Position numbers and translations under genes: made by a program
Part shown: positions 1-5,039 of the stretch, one piece after another
How positions within the stretch are numbered: position 1 is the stretch's first letter
Layout: each line of letters starts with the position of its first letter
Source of the DNA: an uncultured Ignavibacteriota bacterium
GTDB lineage: Bacteria > Bacteroidota > Ignavibacteria > Tepidaquicellales > Tepidaquicellaceae
DNA length: 6,326 nt
Assembly: GCA_937915485.1 (NCBI GenBank)
Contig: CALGII010000131.1
Location: forward strand, 1-6,326
Reading direction: 5' to 3'
The notes under the pieces: generated by a model
The model's database searches: none
What the model was told of the DNA's origin: nothing
What the model saw: the letters and a program-made list of their open reading frames with translations, nothing else

Positions 1-2
1 TA

Positions 3-80
3 CGTGTTTTAATATTAGACGCGGCTAACCTGAAAAAGTCGCAGAATTATTATAATGAATTCCTCTTGAGCGTAAAATGA
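3..80 (+). CDS. Possible 3' tail of an upstream gene (partial, unidentified)
   Basis: Frame 3 is open from the window edge to a TGA at 78-80 and gives 25 residues. They begin RVLILDAANLKKSQ and end NEFLLSVK. The composition (charged, Asn-rich, ending in an amphipathic stretch) and the codons GCG, CTG, TCG and CAG resemble the confirmed genes in this window, whereas the DNA after the stop turns A+T-rich at once. The fragment is too short to recognise a family, and an open frame of this length can arise by chance. No hairpin terminator follows it. Confidence 0.35.
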   Translation, partial: RVLILDAANLKKSQNYYNEFLLSVK

Positions 81-122
81 AAAACAAAGGATAGTCAAAC
101 AAGAACACTCAAAAACATATTT

Positions 123-150
123 TAAATTGTAAATTGTAAATTTTAAATTA
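123..150. repeat. Heptamer tandem repeat, 4 units of TAAATTG type
   Basis: Four consecutive 7-bp units start at 123, 130, 137 and 144: TAAATTG, TAAATTG, TAAATTT, TAAATTA. The first two are identical and the last two each differ at the final base. It lies in the non-coding leader of argF. Although A+T-rich, the exact 7-bp register and the repeated G make it more than random A/T sequence. Short heptamer arrays of this kind are known from intergenic DNA of some bacteria (for example cyanobacterial STRR elements); their function is unknown. Confidence 0.75.
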
Positions 151-192
151 AGAGCGTTTCAATTAAAAAGAAGTTGCGTTTAAGATCTGTTT

Positions 193-234
193 CACTCAGG
201 AGCACAGAGAAGGCACGGAGAAACACTGAGAAAG
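193..234. repeat. Degenerate 10/11-bp periodic repeat (CAC-N-[CG]-AG units)
   Basis: Four related units begin at 193, 203, 214 and 224: CACTCAGGAG, CACAGAGAAGG, CACGGAGAAA, CACTGAGAAAG. Unit lengths alternate 10, 11, 10, 11, so the period averages 10.5 bp, about one DNA helical turn. A possible decayed fifth unit starts at 235 (CATGA). It is clearly richer in G+C and purines than the flanking DNA. It resembles the CACAGAG-type dispersed intergenic repeats that I recall from other environmental bacterial genomes; that comparison is from memory and unchecked. Confidence 0.65.
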
Positions 235-345
235 CATGAATATTTAGCGAATCTCGTTATAACCGTAAATTATACAATTTTCCGCATTTTTCATTGTCCA
301 TAATAATTACCGGACGTTTTAGCCTGTTATTGAAAATCCAATTAT

Positions 346-382
346 AGTATATTTAAAAATACTTCAGGTATACTACTGATAC
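346..382. promoter_or_regulatory. Dyad-rich putative operator upstream of argF
   Basis: AGTATATTTAAAAATACT (346-363) is an 18-bp dyad with 8 of 9 positions paired. A second ATACT follows at 370-374, exactly 11 bp after the first (359-363), and GATAC lies at 378-382. The dyad ends 59 bp before the argF start. Its length and A/T core resemble an ArgR box, but the TGAAT/ATTCA half-sites of known ARG boxes are absent. It could be a site for another regulator or simply A/T symmetry. No binding evidence is available. Confidence 0.35.
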
Positions 383-422
383 ACAATCAAATAAGAAATT
401 TTTAAAAAAATAAAAATATTTT

Positions 423-1424
423 ATGCCGTTTAATTTAAGAAACAGACACTTTTTAAAACTTGCCGATTTCACACAGAAGGAAATCAAGTTTCTTCTTGAC
501 CTTTCCGCCGACCTGAAAAAGGCGAAGTACGCGAAAACAGAGCAGCAGCATCTCAAAGGAAAAAACATTGCTCTCATTTTTGAAAAAGCATCAACGAGAA
601 CGAGATGCGCGTTTGAAGTAGCCGCGTTCGACCAGGGCGCTCAGGTAACATATCTTGGTCCTTCTGGTTCGCAGATAGGACAAAAGGAATCGATGAAAGA
701 TACAGCACGTGTACTCGGAAGAATGTATGACGCGATTGAGTACCGCGGGTTCGGGCAAACCATAGTCGAAGAACTCGCCGCATACGCCGGTGTTCCTGTA
801 TATAACGGGCTTACAGACGAGTGGCACCCGACGCAGGCGCTTGCCGATTTCCTGACAATGATCGAGCACAGCGATAAGCCGCTCAATAAAATCAGTTACT
901 GCTATATAGGCGACACGCGCTCGAACATGGGAAACACGCTTACAGTTGACGGATGCATAATGGGCATGGACGTTAGAATATGCGGGCCGAAGAATTTATG
1001 GCCGGACGCGGAAGTCAGGAAAATGGCGGAAGAATTCGCAAAGAAATCGGGCGGAAGCCTTATGATAACGGACGACCCGAAGAAAGCGGTAAAGGGTGTT
1101 GACTTTATTTATACGGACGTGTGGCTTTCGATGGGCGAGGCGGCGGACAAGTGGGAAGAAAGAATAAAACTTCTGAAACCCTATCAGGTCAACGCCGAAT
1201 TAATGAAAGCGACCGGAAATCCGAACGCGAAATTCCTTCACTGCCTGCCAGCTTTCCATAACAGGGAAACAAAAATCGGAGAGGATATTTACAAGCGTTA
1301 CGGTCTTGACGGGCTTGAAGTAACGGAAGACGTGTTTGAATCGGAAGCGTCTGTAGTGTTCGACGAGGCCGAAAACAGAATGCATACGATAAAAGCGGTA
1401 ATGGTAGCGACTCTCGCGGATTAA
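423..1424 (+). CDS. argF: Ornithine carbamoyltransferase
   Basis: This cytoplasmic enzyme transfers the carbamoyl group of carbamoyl phosphate to L-ornithine, giving citrulline and phosphate, in arginine synthesis (or the reverse in the arginine deiminase pathway). The 333-residue length equals that of the long E. coli ArgF/ArgI type and the sequence is close to it throughout. The carbamoyl-phosphate motif STRTR is at 57-61, HPTQ at 135-138, the ornithine-binding SMG loop at 236-238 and catalytic HCLP at 273-276. The SMG loop favours ornithine over acetyl- or succinylornithine as substrate. The start follows from alignment of the N-terminus (HFLKLADFT) with E. coli. The gene stands alone with no arg or arc gene in view, so anabolic (argF) or catabolic (arcB) use cannot be decided; argF is the default. 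It ends before a strong hairpin terminator. Confidence 0.96.
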   Translation: MPFNLRNRHFLKLADFTQKEIKFLLDLSADLKKAKYAKTEQQHLKGKNIALIFEKASTRTRCAFEVAAFDQGAQVTYLGPSGSQIGQKESMKDTARVLGRMYDAIEYRGFGQTIVEELAAYAGVPVYNGLTDEWHPTQALADFLTMIEHSDKPLNKISYCYIGDTRSNMGNTLTVDGCIMGMDVRICGPKNLWPDAEVRKMAEEFAKKSGGSLMITDDPKKAVKGVDFIYTDVWLSMGEAADKWEERIKLLKPYQVNAELMKATGNPNAKFLHCLPAFHNRETKIGEDIYKRYGLDGLEVTEDVFESEASVVFDEAENRMHTIKAVMVATLAD

Positions 1425-1445
1425 TATTGATTTACATATAAATGC

Positions 1446-1470
1446 AAACGGGGCTCAACGCCCCGTTTTT
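1446..1470. terminator. Bidirectional hairpin terminator between argF and the beta-barrel gene
   Basis: A perfect 9-bp stem AAACGGGGC / GCCCCGTTT (1446-1454 with 1460-1468) encloses the loop TCAAC and runs into five T on the + strand. It lies 21 bases after the argF stop. On the - strand the same stem is followed by TTTGCATTT, a weaker T tract, so it may also end the convergent gene at 1487. Confidence 0.9.
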
Positions 1471-1486
1471 CATTTGCAAATATTTT

Positions 1487-2287
1487 TTAATACATACCAA
1501 AACTCACGTGAAACACAGCTCCTGCTACGAGGCGTTCTTTCGGTCCTTCGAAACCCGAACCTGCATAACCTTCAAAAGAGAAATTATTCGTTGCGTCCCA
1601 ATAAAACCCGAGACTCAGAGTATTATCGGGCTTGTAATTCTTTACGTATGTTCCGTTAAGTTCGAGGTATAAGTTTAGACGATCCGAGATATAATATTCA
1701 GGCGCAAGGTTTATAGTATATACAGGTGTCGTTGTAATGCCGTCCCATCCCGCGCCTATGGACGAGTAAATCCCCGCCGAACCAGTGATTGATTTATACA
1801 ACTGCAGTTCTGACAAGAAACCCGCGTCATCTATCTTCATTAACTTTGTTCCTGTCTTTGGAATATAGAAGTCGGTTTCAAGAACGACGGACGGCATGAA
1901 CCCGCATTCGCGTGACAGTCCGAATTTTCCGTAAACATAAACAGGGTCCATATCGCCGTTACCAGTTTTTCTGTTTCCGTTACCCTGCCCCATTTCTCCG
2001 GGTGTTATTCCGCTAATGAACCTGAATCCCGTTCCGGCTCCTATTTCTATTCCTTTGGTAAGACCAAGTCCCAGTGTAATTTCGGGTATGCCTCTTTCGA
2101 TGTACAGAACGTCCGTTGTCGTGACACTTCTGATTCTAAGACCCTGAATCTTCGAACTGTTGTATGTGAAACCCGCGTCCGCGCCGAATATGCCGGGTTC
2201 AAGCATATTTGCAAAGTATTCGTCCGTTTGCGCGTTAAGGTTAACGAACGCCGCTATGGACAGCAAGAACAAAATTAAATTTTTCAT
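1487..2287 (-). CDS. Outer-membrane beta-barrel protein, Phenol_MetA_deg/transporter-like
   Basis: This 266-residue protein has a Sec signal peptide: K2, a hydrophobic core at about 4-17, and a likely cut after LNA at 17-19. The mature part alternates hydrophobic and polar residues, is rich in Gly and aromatics, and ends in FHVSFGMY, whose final aromatic residue is typical of barrels inserted by BamA. The LGLGLTKGIEIGAG stretch (72-85), the later segment with KFGLSRE and a DFYIPKTG-like turn, and the closing strands resemble the Phenol_MetA_deg barrel family (PF13557). Members are often called transporters, but the substrate is generally unknown, so the phenol label should not be read as function. 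The barrel assignment is fairly sure, the family less so. It is a single gene, separated from gpx upstream by that gene's terminator. The ribosome site is weak (GGA close to ATG). Confidence 0.75.
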   Translation of the reverse strand: MKNLILFLLSIAAFVNLNAQTDEYFANMLEPGIFGADAGFTYNSSKIQGLRIRSVTTTDVLYIERGIPEITLGLGLTKGIEIGAGTGFRFISGITPGEMGQGNGNRKTGNGDMDPVYVYGKFGLSRECGFMPSVVLETDFYIPKTGTKLMKIDDAGFLSELQLYKSITGSAGIYSSIGAGWDGITTTPVYTINLAPEYYISDRLNLYLELNGTYVKNYKPDNTLSLGFYWDATNNFSFEGYAGSGFEGPKERLVAGAVFHVSFGMY

Positions 2288-2342
2288 TATCCGGGAAAAT
2301 TAGTAAAACTCAAAATAGTTCATTGGTCAATATCAGGAAAGG

Positions 2343-2370
2343 AAAAAAAAACCCGCATAATCAAGCGGGT
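2343..2370 (-). terminator. Rho-independent terminator of the glutathione peroxidase gene
   Basis: Read on the - strand, the stem ACCCGC / GCGGGT (2370-2365 with 2356-2351) has an 8-base loop and is followed by eight or more T (2350-2343). It starts 22 bases beyond the gpx stop. This separates gpx transcription from the beta-barrel gene downstream. Confidence 0.88.
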
Positions 2371-2392
2371 CGGATTTCAAGAGATGATATTT

Positions 2393-2950
2393 TCACAAAA
2401 GCGATTCAATTAATGTAACAATTTCGTCCGATTCGGGAGCGGTTTTCGAGCGAAACCTTCCCGCGACGTTTCCGCTTTTATCGATTATGAATTTTTCAAA
2501 ATTCCATTTCACGTCGCCTGTCTTCTGGTAGCCTGTCAGCCGGGCGTATAGCGGGCTTTTATCATCTCCGAGAACTTTTATCTTGTCGAAAAGCGTGAAC
2601 GAAACGTTGTAATTCGTCTTGCAGAAGTTCACTATTTCCTCGTTCGTTCCCGGCTCCTGACCTCCGAAATCATTGCACGGGAAAGCAAGAATTTCAAACC
2701 CGCGATCTTTATACTTTTCGTATATTTTTTCGAGCGCCTCATACTGCGGCGTATATCCGCATTTCGAAGCGACGTTCACGATAAGAAGTGTTTTTCCCTT
2801 ATAGTCCGAAAGGGGTTTATCCTCCCCGTTCATTGTTTTGACTTTAATGTCATAGACATTCACGGGGTCGTCAGTATTGATTGTTGTTTTTCCGCACGCG
2901 GACGCGGCGAAAGAGAAAATTAAAATGCTTAAAATTAATATTTGTTTCAT
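2393..2950 (-). CDS. Exported glutathione peroxidase (thiol peroxidase type)
   Basis: This enzyme reduces H2O2 or organic hydroperoxides with thiols. It is a 185-residue protein starting at ATG 2950; an in-frame TTG at 2983 would add 11 residues ahead of the signal peptide and is rejected. The N-terminus is K2 plus a hydrophobic run at 4-18 up to C19. ASAC at 16-19 is a poor lipobox, so it may be a lipoprotein or a cleaved periplasmic protein. Peroxidatic C64 sits in NVASKCGYT, Q98 in FPCNDFGGQEPG, and W149 N150 in KWNFEKF, completing the GPx tetrad. C110 aligns with the resolving Cys of thioredoxin-dependent plant and yeast GPx, so thioredoxin-like proteins are the likely reductant rather than glutathione. 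The usual NQFG is NDFG here. It uses Cys, not selenocysteine. The lipoprotein gene 58 bp upstream on the same strand may be cotranscribed. Confidence 0.93.
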   Translation of the reverse strand: MKQILILSILIFSFAASACGKTTINTDDPVNVYDIKVKTMNGEDKPLSDYKGKTLLIVNVASKCGYTPQYEALEKIYEKYKDRGFEILAFPCNDFGGQEPGTNEEIVNFCKTNYNVSFTLFDKIKVLGDDKSPLYARLTGYQKTGDVKWNFEKFIIDKSGNVAGRFRSKTAPESDEIVTLIESLL

Positions 2951-2990
2951 TGCTGTTTTTGATTTGTTTATAGTATGAAACAAATAATAA
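2935..2990 (-). promoter_or_regulatory. Three-segment inverted repeat spanning the gpx start codon
   Basis: In the transcript, segment A (2990-2975, TTATTATTTGTTTCAT) can pair in two ways. With segment B (2969-2962, AAACAAAT) it forms a perfect 8-bp stem with an 8-base loop, leaving the start free. With segment C (2950-2935, beginning at the ATG) it matches at 15 of 16 positions and would bury the start codon. Both cannot form together. The stems are A/U-rich and so marginally stable. As DNA, the A/B dyad could instead be an operator. The geometry is seen directly; regulation is inference. Confidence 0.45.
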
Positions 2991-3008
2991 CGGCATTAAT
3001 TCCTTTTT

Positions 3009-3713
3009 TTAATTATGACCCGACGCGATATCTTCCCTTAGCGTTTCGCTTTGTTTCCGCCCCGCCTCTTCGGATGCGTTTGAAATCATTACGCGCATTT
3101 CATCCTCGCTCATATTCATAAGGCGAATAGCGTTTATTACGCTCGTTGTAGTTCTTATCGTTCCCGAGCCGAATACGTCAATAACGACGTCATAAAGAGG
3201 AATGCTTGAACTCTCCCTGTTCTCCCATACTATTTTAGCCGTGTTCCTGTCCGTGATTGTTACCTCGGTGGAAACGTCAGCGTAAATGCCTCCCGAATTC
3301 GAAACGAGTTTGAATCCGAGAAGTTTTGTCTCCGCAATAAAGCGCGTATCGGGTTCGAGTTCTTCCGAAATATCAATGGTGTAATACGTTATCAATCCTC
3401 CTATTATTCCGTCTGAAATGTATTCAACGAGGCTGTCCGTGTTCACGGCTCTTTTCAGTTTCTCCTCGATGCCGCTCTCGATAATTTCGGAGCCGGTTTC
3501 GGCAAGAATAATTTTCACCAAAGACTTCGCGTCGGTACCGTATCCCGCGTGCAGATCAACGCGAACCCTTCCCGCGGTCGGGGAAACGTAGTTTTTGAAA
3601 AATACTTTTGATGCTTTAAGATTAAACTTAGCGAGTTCGTTCGTGTGCGTGCATCCCGCAAAAAATGCCGTAAATAAGAAAAGAAGAACAAAAATCGTTG
3701 TTTTTGTTTTCAT
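3009..3713 (-). CDS. Lipoprotein of unknown function
   Basis: I do not recognise a family. The 234-residue product has a lipoprotein signal: K2 and K4, a hydrophobic stretch at 7-19, then FAGC with the lipidated Cys at 21 (F instead of L at -3). T22 follows and no Asp sorting signal is seen. The mature part looks alpha/beta. A Gly/Ile-rich segment containing SDGIIGGLITYYTID lies in the middle. A strand-rich part follows, with TEVTITDRNTAKIVWENRESS, reminiscent of lipoproteins that carry a D-x-x-T-x-K-I-V-W strand pair. The last 30 residues are charged and probably helical. GGAG five bases before the ATG supports the start. It probably sits on the inner leaflet of the outer membrane. No terminator separates it from gpx, so the two may form a pair. 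It is divergent from the DinB-like gene. Confidence 0.85.
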   Translation of the reverse strand: MKTKTTIFVLLFLFTAFFAGCTHTNELAKFNLKASKVFFKNYVSPTAGRVRVDLHAGYGTDAKSLVKIILAETGSEIIESGIEEKLKRAVNTDSLVEYISDGIIGGLITYYTIDISEELEPDTRFIAETKLLGFKLVSNSGGIYADVSTEVTITDRNTAKIVWENRESSSIPLYDVVIDVFGSGTIRTTTSVINAIRLMNMSEDEMRVMISNASEEAGRKQSETLREDIASGHN

Positions 3714-3735
3714 GGAATCTCCGCTTTTTTATTTA

Positions 3736-3749
3736 TACCTTTGCAAAGG
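3736..3749 (+). promoter_or_regulatory. Bacteroidota-type -7 box overlapping a 12-bp palindrome
   Basis: TACCTTTG (3736-3743) fits the TAnnTTTG consensus and lies 34 bp before the ATG of the DinB-like gene, a sensible distance. It overlaps the perfect palindrome CCTTTGCAAAGG (3738-3749). On the other strand the palindrome gives TGCCTTTG, one base off the same consensus and facing the lipoprotein gene. A -33 TTTG at the usual 19-21 bp spacing is missing on both strands. Confidence 0.5.
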
Positions 3750-3777
3750 CAATTTGTTCCTTAAACAAACGAGAAAA

Positions 3778-4278
3778 ATGTATCACAAAATTTCCGATTT
3801 TCTGAACGAGTGGAAAAGAGAGACAGAAACCACTCAAAAAATATTCGCCAATCTCACGGACGAGTCATTAAAACAAAAGGTTACAACCGAAGGCAGAAGC
3901 CTCGGTTATCTGGCGTGGCATATAGTGATTACGCTTGGTGAAATGCTGAACAAGGGCGGCTTGAGCGTAGAGGCGCCGGATGAGAACTCCGACCCGCCAA
4001 ACTCCGCAAAAGACATACTTGGTGCTTATAAAAAATCATCCGCCTCGCTTGCGGATGAAATCGGCAGGAAATGGACCGATGAAATGCTGCTGGATGACAT
4101 TGACATGTACGGCGAAAAATGGAAACGATGGCTTCTTTGCCACGCGCTTATAAAACACGAAATACACCACAGGGCTCAGATGACAGTACTAATGAGGCAG
4201 GCGGGACTCAAGGTTCCGGGCGCTTATGGTCCTTCAAGAGAAGAGTGGGGCGCTTTCGGCATGCCTGAACAGAGGTGA
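3778..4278 (+). CDS. DinB-family four-helix-bundle protein (putative metal-dependent hydrolase or transferase)
   Basis: This is a cytoplasmic protein of 166 residues, the usual size for the DinB/YfiT fold. The three His that normally hold the metal are present: H48 in YLAWHIV, and H127 and H131 in KHEIHHRAQ. The C-terminal MTVLMRQAG-x-x-x-PGAYGP segment is typical of Bacteroidota members. The family includes thiol-S-transferases that use bacillithiol or mycothiol, and stress-induced proteins of unknown role; no substrate can be named here. The frame is open 61 codons further upstream, but that part runs antisense through the lipoprotein gene and its start, so ATG 3778 is chosen. It follows a TAnnTTTG box and a weak GAG. 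No gene follows on the same strand, and no clear terminator is seen after it. Confidence 0.88.
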   Translation: MYHKISDFLNEWKRETETTQKIFANLTDESLKQKVTTEGRSLGYLAWHIVITLGEMLNKGGLSVEAPDENSDPPNSAKDILGAYKKSSASLADEIGRKWTDEMLLDDIDMYGEKWKRWLLCHALIKHEIHHRAQMTVLMRQAGLKVPGAYGPSREEWGAFGMPEQR

Positions 4279-4428
4279 CACCGTAAAACGGAATCATTGA
4301 CTGATGGGTAAAACGCGGGAAATAAATTTCTTGAAAAAACGAATCGTTGGCAACGGATGCGATACAGTGATTAAGATGTGAATTAGCGAGTATAATCCTT
4401 TTAAAAAGGGTAATGCGCAGCGATAATA

Positions 4429-4459
4429 ATTACTAATCATTAATTACTAATTACTAATC
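4429..4459. repeat. Heptamer tandem repeat, ATTACTA type
   Basis: Four 7-bp units start at 4429, 4436, 4443 and 4450: ATTACTA, ATCATTA, ATTACTA, ATTACTA. A partial ATC follows. Three of the four units are identical. It lies downstream of the csp stop, so it would be in the csp 3' untranslated region if transcription reads on. The period matches the repeat at 123-150 but the unit differs. Confidence 0.78.
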
Positions 4460-4463
4460 GAAA

Positions 4464-4477
4464 ACTGCTGACTGCGG
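4464..4477. repeat. Short heptamer repeat, ACTGCNG type (2 units)
   Basis: ACTGCTG (4464-4470) is followed directly by ACTGCGG (4471-4477), differing at one base, with the next A (4478) continuing the register. It lies five bases from the ATTACTA array and 11 bases before the csp stop. Two units alone could be chance; the shared 7-bp period with the neighbouring array is the reason to list it. Confidence 0.45.
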
Positions 4478-4488
4478 ATAAAAACGGC

Positions 4489-4701
4489 TTAGTTGTTGTT
4501 GCCTGTTTTTGTTACATTCGCTGCCTGAGGTCCTTTTGGTCCGTCTTCAATTTCGAATTCGACCGAGTCGCCTTCGTTCAAAGTTTTATAGCCTTCGCCT
4601 ATAATGGCTTTGTAATGAACGAAAACATCTTTCTTACCTGCAACAGTGATGAAGCCAAAACCCTTTGAAGAGTTGAACCACTTAACGGTACCTTTTTCCA
4701 T
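4489..4701 (-). CDS. Cold-shock-domain protein (CspA family)
   Basis: This 70-residue single-domain protein binds single-stranded RNA and DNA and acts as an RNA chaperone in the cytoplasm. The whole OB fold is present: GTVKWFN at 4-10, RNP1 as KGFGFI at 13-18, RNP2 as VFVHY at 26-30, then a GEGYKTLNEGDSVEFE loop and strand, and GPQAANV near the end. Typical CspA has a Phe after VFVH; Tyr here keeps the aromatic face. A short Asn tail follows. The start is fixed by the MEKGTVKWF alignment, with AAGGGAA about seven bases upstream as a ribosome site. It is a single gene, divergent from the VOC gene. Whether it is cold-induced cannot be told from the sequence. The specific csp letter is not assignable. 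Confidence 0.97.
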   Translation of the reverse strand: MEKGTVKWFNSSKGFGFITVAGKKDVFVHYKAIIGEGYKTLNEGDSVEFEIEDGPKGPQAANVTKTGNNN

Positions 4702-4737
4702 TGTGTTCCCTTTTATGAATTAAAGAATAACTACCCT

Positions 4738-4745
4738 CAAAAATA
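4738..4745 (-). promoter_or_regulatory. Candidate -7 box for csp
   Basis: On the - strand this reads TATTTTTG, matching TAnnTTTG, 36 bp before the csp ATG. It lies in A/T-rich DNA where a chance match is fairly likely, and no TTTG or TTG is found 17-23 bp upstream. Confidence 0.3.
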
Positions 4746-4920
4746 AAATGTATAATGCTTAATCTTGTTTCCGGAAAACAATAAGAAATAACGCTAAGGG
4801 CATAACAGAAGAATACAAATATTTGAAGTACTTTCTTTTATGCGTTAAAACGGCATTTCCAAGCAAATAATACAGTTTATTTTCATATAAATATAAATTT
4901 AATTCCTACAAAGTGCAATA

Positions 4921-4928
4921 TACATTTG
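4921..4928 (+). promoter_or_regulatory. Candidate -7 box for the VOC gene
   Basis: TACATTTG matches TAnnTTTG exactly. It lies 111 bp before the ATG, implying a leader of about 100 bases. No -33 TTTG lies at the usual distance upstream. It is followed by a ten-T run (4929-4938 inclusive of the box's edge), unusual just after a promoter, so the assignment is tentative. Confidence 0.3.
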
Positions 4929-5025
4929 TTTTTTTTTCGATTTATTGCTTTTCAAACAAAAAATACGATTACATAACTGGAAATCTTTCAAAAAACTATA
5001 TATCTTAAATAAATTGAAAAAAAAT

Positions 5026-5032
5026 AAAGGAG
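5026..5032 (+). promoter_or_regulatory. Strong Shine-Dalgarno site of the VOC gene
   Basis: AAAGGAG lies seven bases before the ATG at 5040. This is the best ribosome binding site in the window. The other genes have weak or no such site, so the VOC gene may be translated more efficiently. It fixes the start. Confidence 0.85.
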
Positions 5033-5039
5033 ATAAAAC

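Larger units (their letters stand above)
81..422. other. Non-coding leader upstream of argF
   Basis: This A+T-rich stretch has no credible gene; the small antisense open frame reaching into it is a shadow of argF. It holds a TAAATTG heptamer repeat (123-150), a degenerate CAC..AG periodic repeat (193-234) and a dyad-rich segment (346-382). I found no TAnnTTTG box on the + strand. TATACT at 369-374 resembles a -10 hexamer but has no good -35 partner 17 bp upstream. The last 40 bases before the argF ATG are almost pure A/T and lack a Shine-Dalgarno sequence, as is common in Bacteroidota. Confidence 0.6.
4279..4488. other. Convergent spacer between the DinB-like gene and csp
   Basis: No gene is seen. 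The first 150 bases hold only weak symmetry: CCTTTTAAAAAGG (4397-4409) and AACGAATCGTT followed on the - strand by a short T run, which could be a poor terminator for csp. The last 60 bases hold the heptamer repeats listed separately. Neither of the two converging genes has a convincing Rho-independent terminator here, unlike the other two convergent pairs in the window. Confidence 0.6.
4702..5039. other. A+T-rich divergent spacer between csp and the VOC gene
   Basis: No gene is supported in this 338-bp spacer; a 61-codon antisense frame at its right end is low-complexity, Lys/Phe/Asn-rich and overlaps the VOC gene. The spacer contains candidate promoter boxes for both flanking genes and the palindromes CAAATATTTG (4816-4825) and AAGTACTT (4826-4833), which abut. 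Most of it is long A and T runs. The space would allow a long csp leader, but no conserved cold-box can be recognised. Confidence 0.55.

Noticed and set aside
193..234. Periodic repeat considered as a CRISPR remnant
   Set aside because: Units are only 10-11 bp and contiguous, with no spacers, and no cas gene is present.
574..886. Three overlapping antisense open frames inside argF
   Set aside because: They are shadows of a strongly conserved gene, with Cys/Arg/Ser-rich translations and no family resemblance.
1442..1672. Two + strand open frames over the end of the beta-barrel gene
   Set aside because: They run through the terminator and antisense to a gene with a clear signal peptide and barrel pattern. 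Their translations resemble nothing known.
2311..2317. TATTTTG on the - strand as the promoter of the beta-barrel gene
   Set aside because: It is one base short of TAnnTTTG spacing and has no -33 partner at the right distance.
2951..2983. TTG start giving an 11-residue longer glutathione peroxidase
   Set aside because: It would place a polar, basic segment before the signal peptide, and the ATG at 2950 gives a standard signal sequence.
3595..3777. 61-codon N-terminal extension of the DinB-like gene
   Set aside because: It would overlap the lipoprotein gene antisense and lie upstream of the promoter box. DinB proteins normally begin near MYHKISDFL.
4319..4355. AACGAATCGTT symmetry as a csp terminator
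   Set aside because: The stem is only 4-5 bp with a tiny loop and a short T run, far weaker than the three clear terminators in the window.
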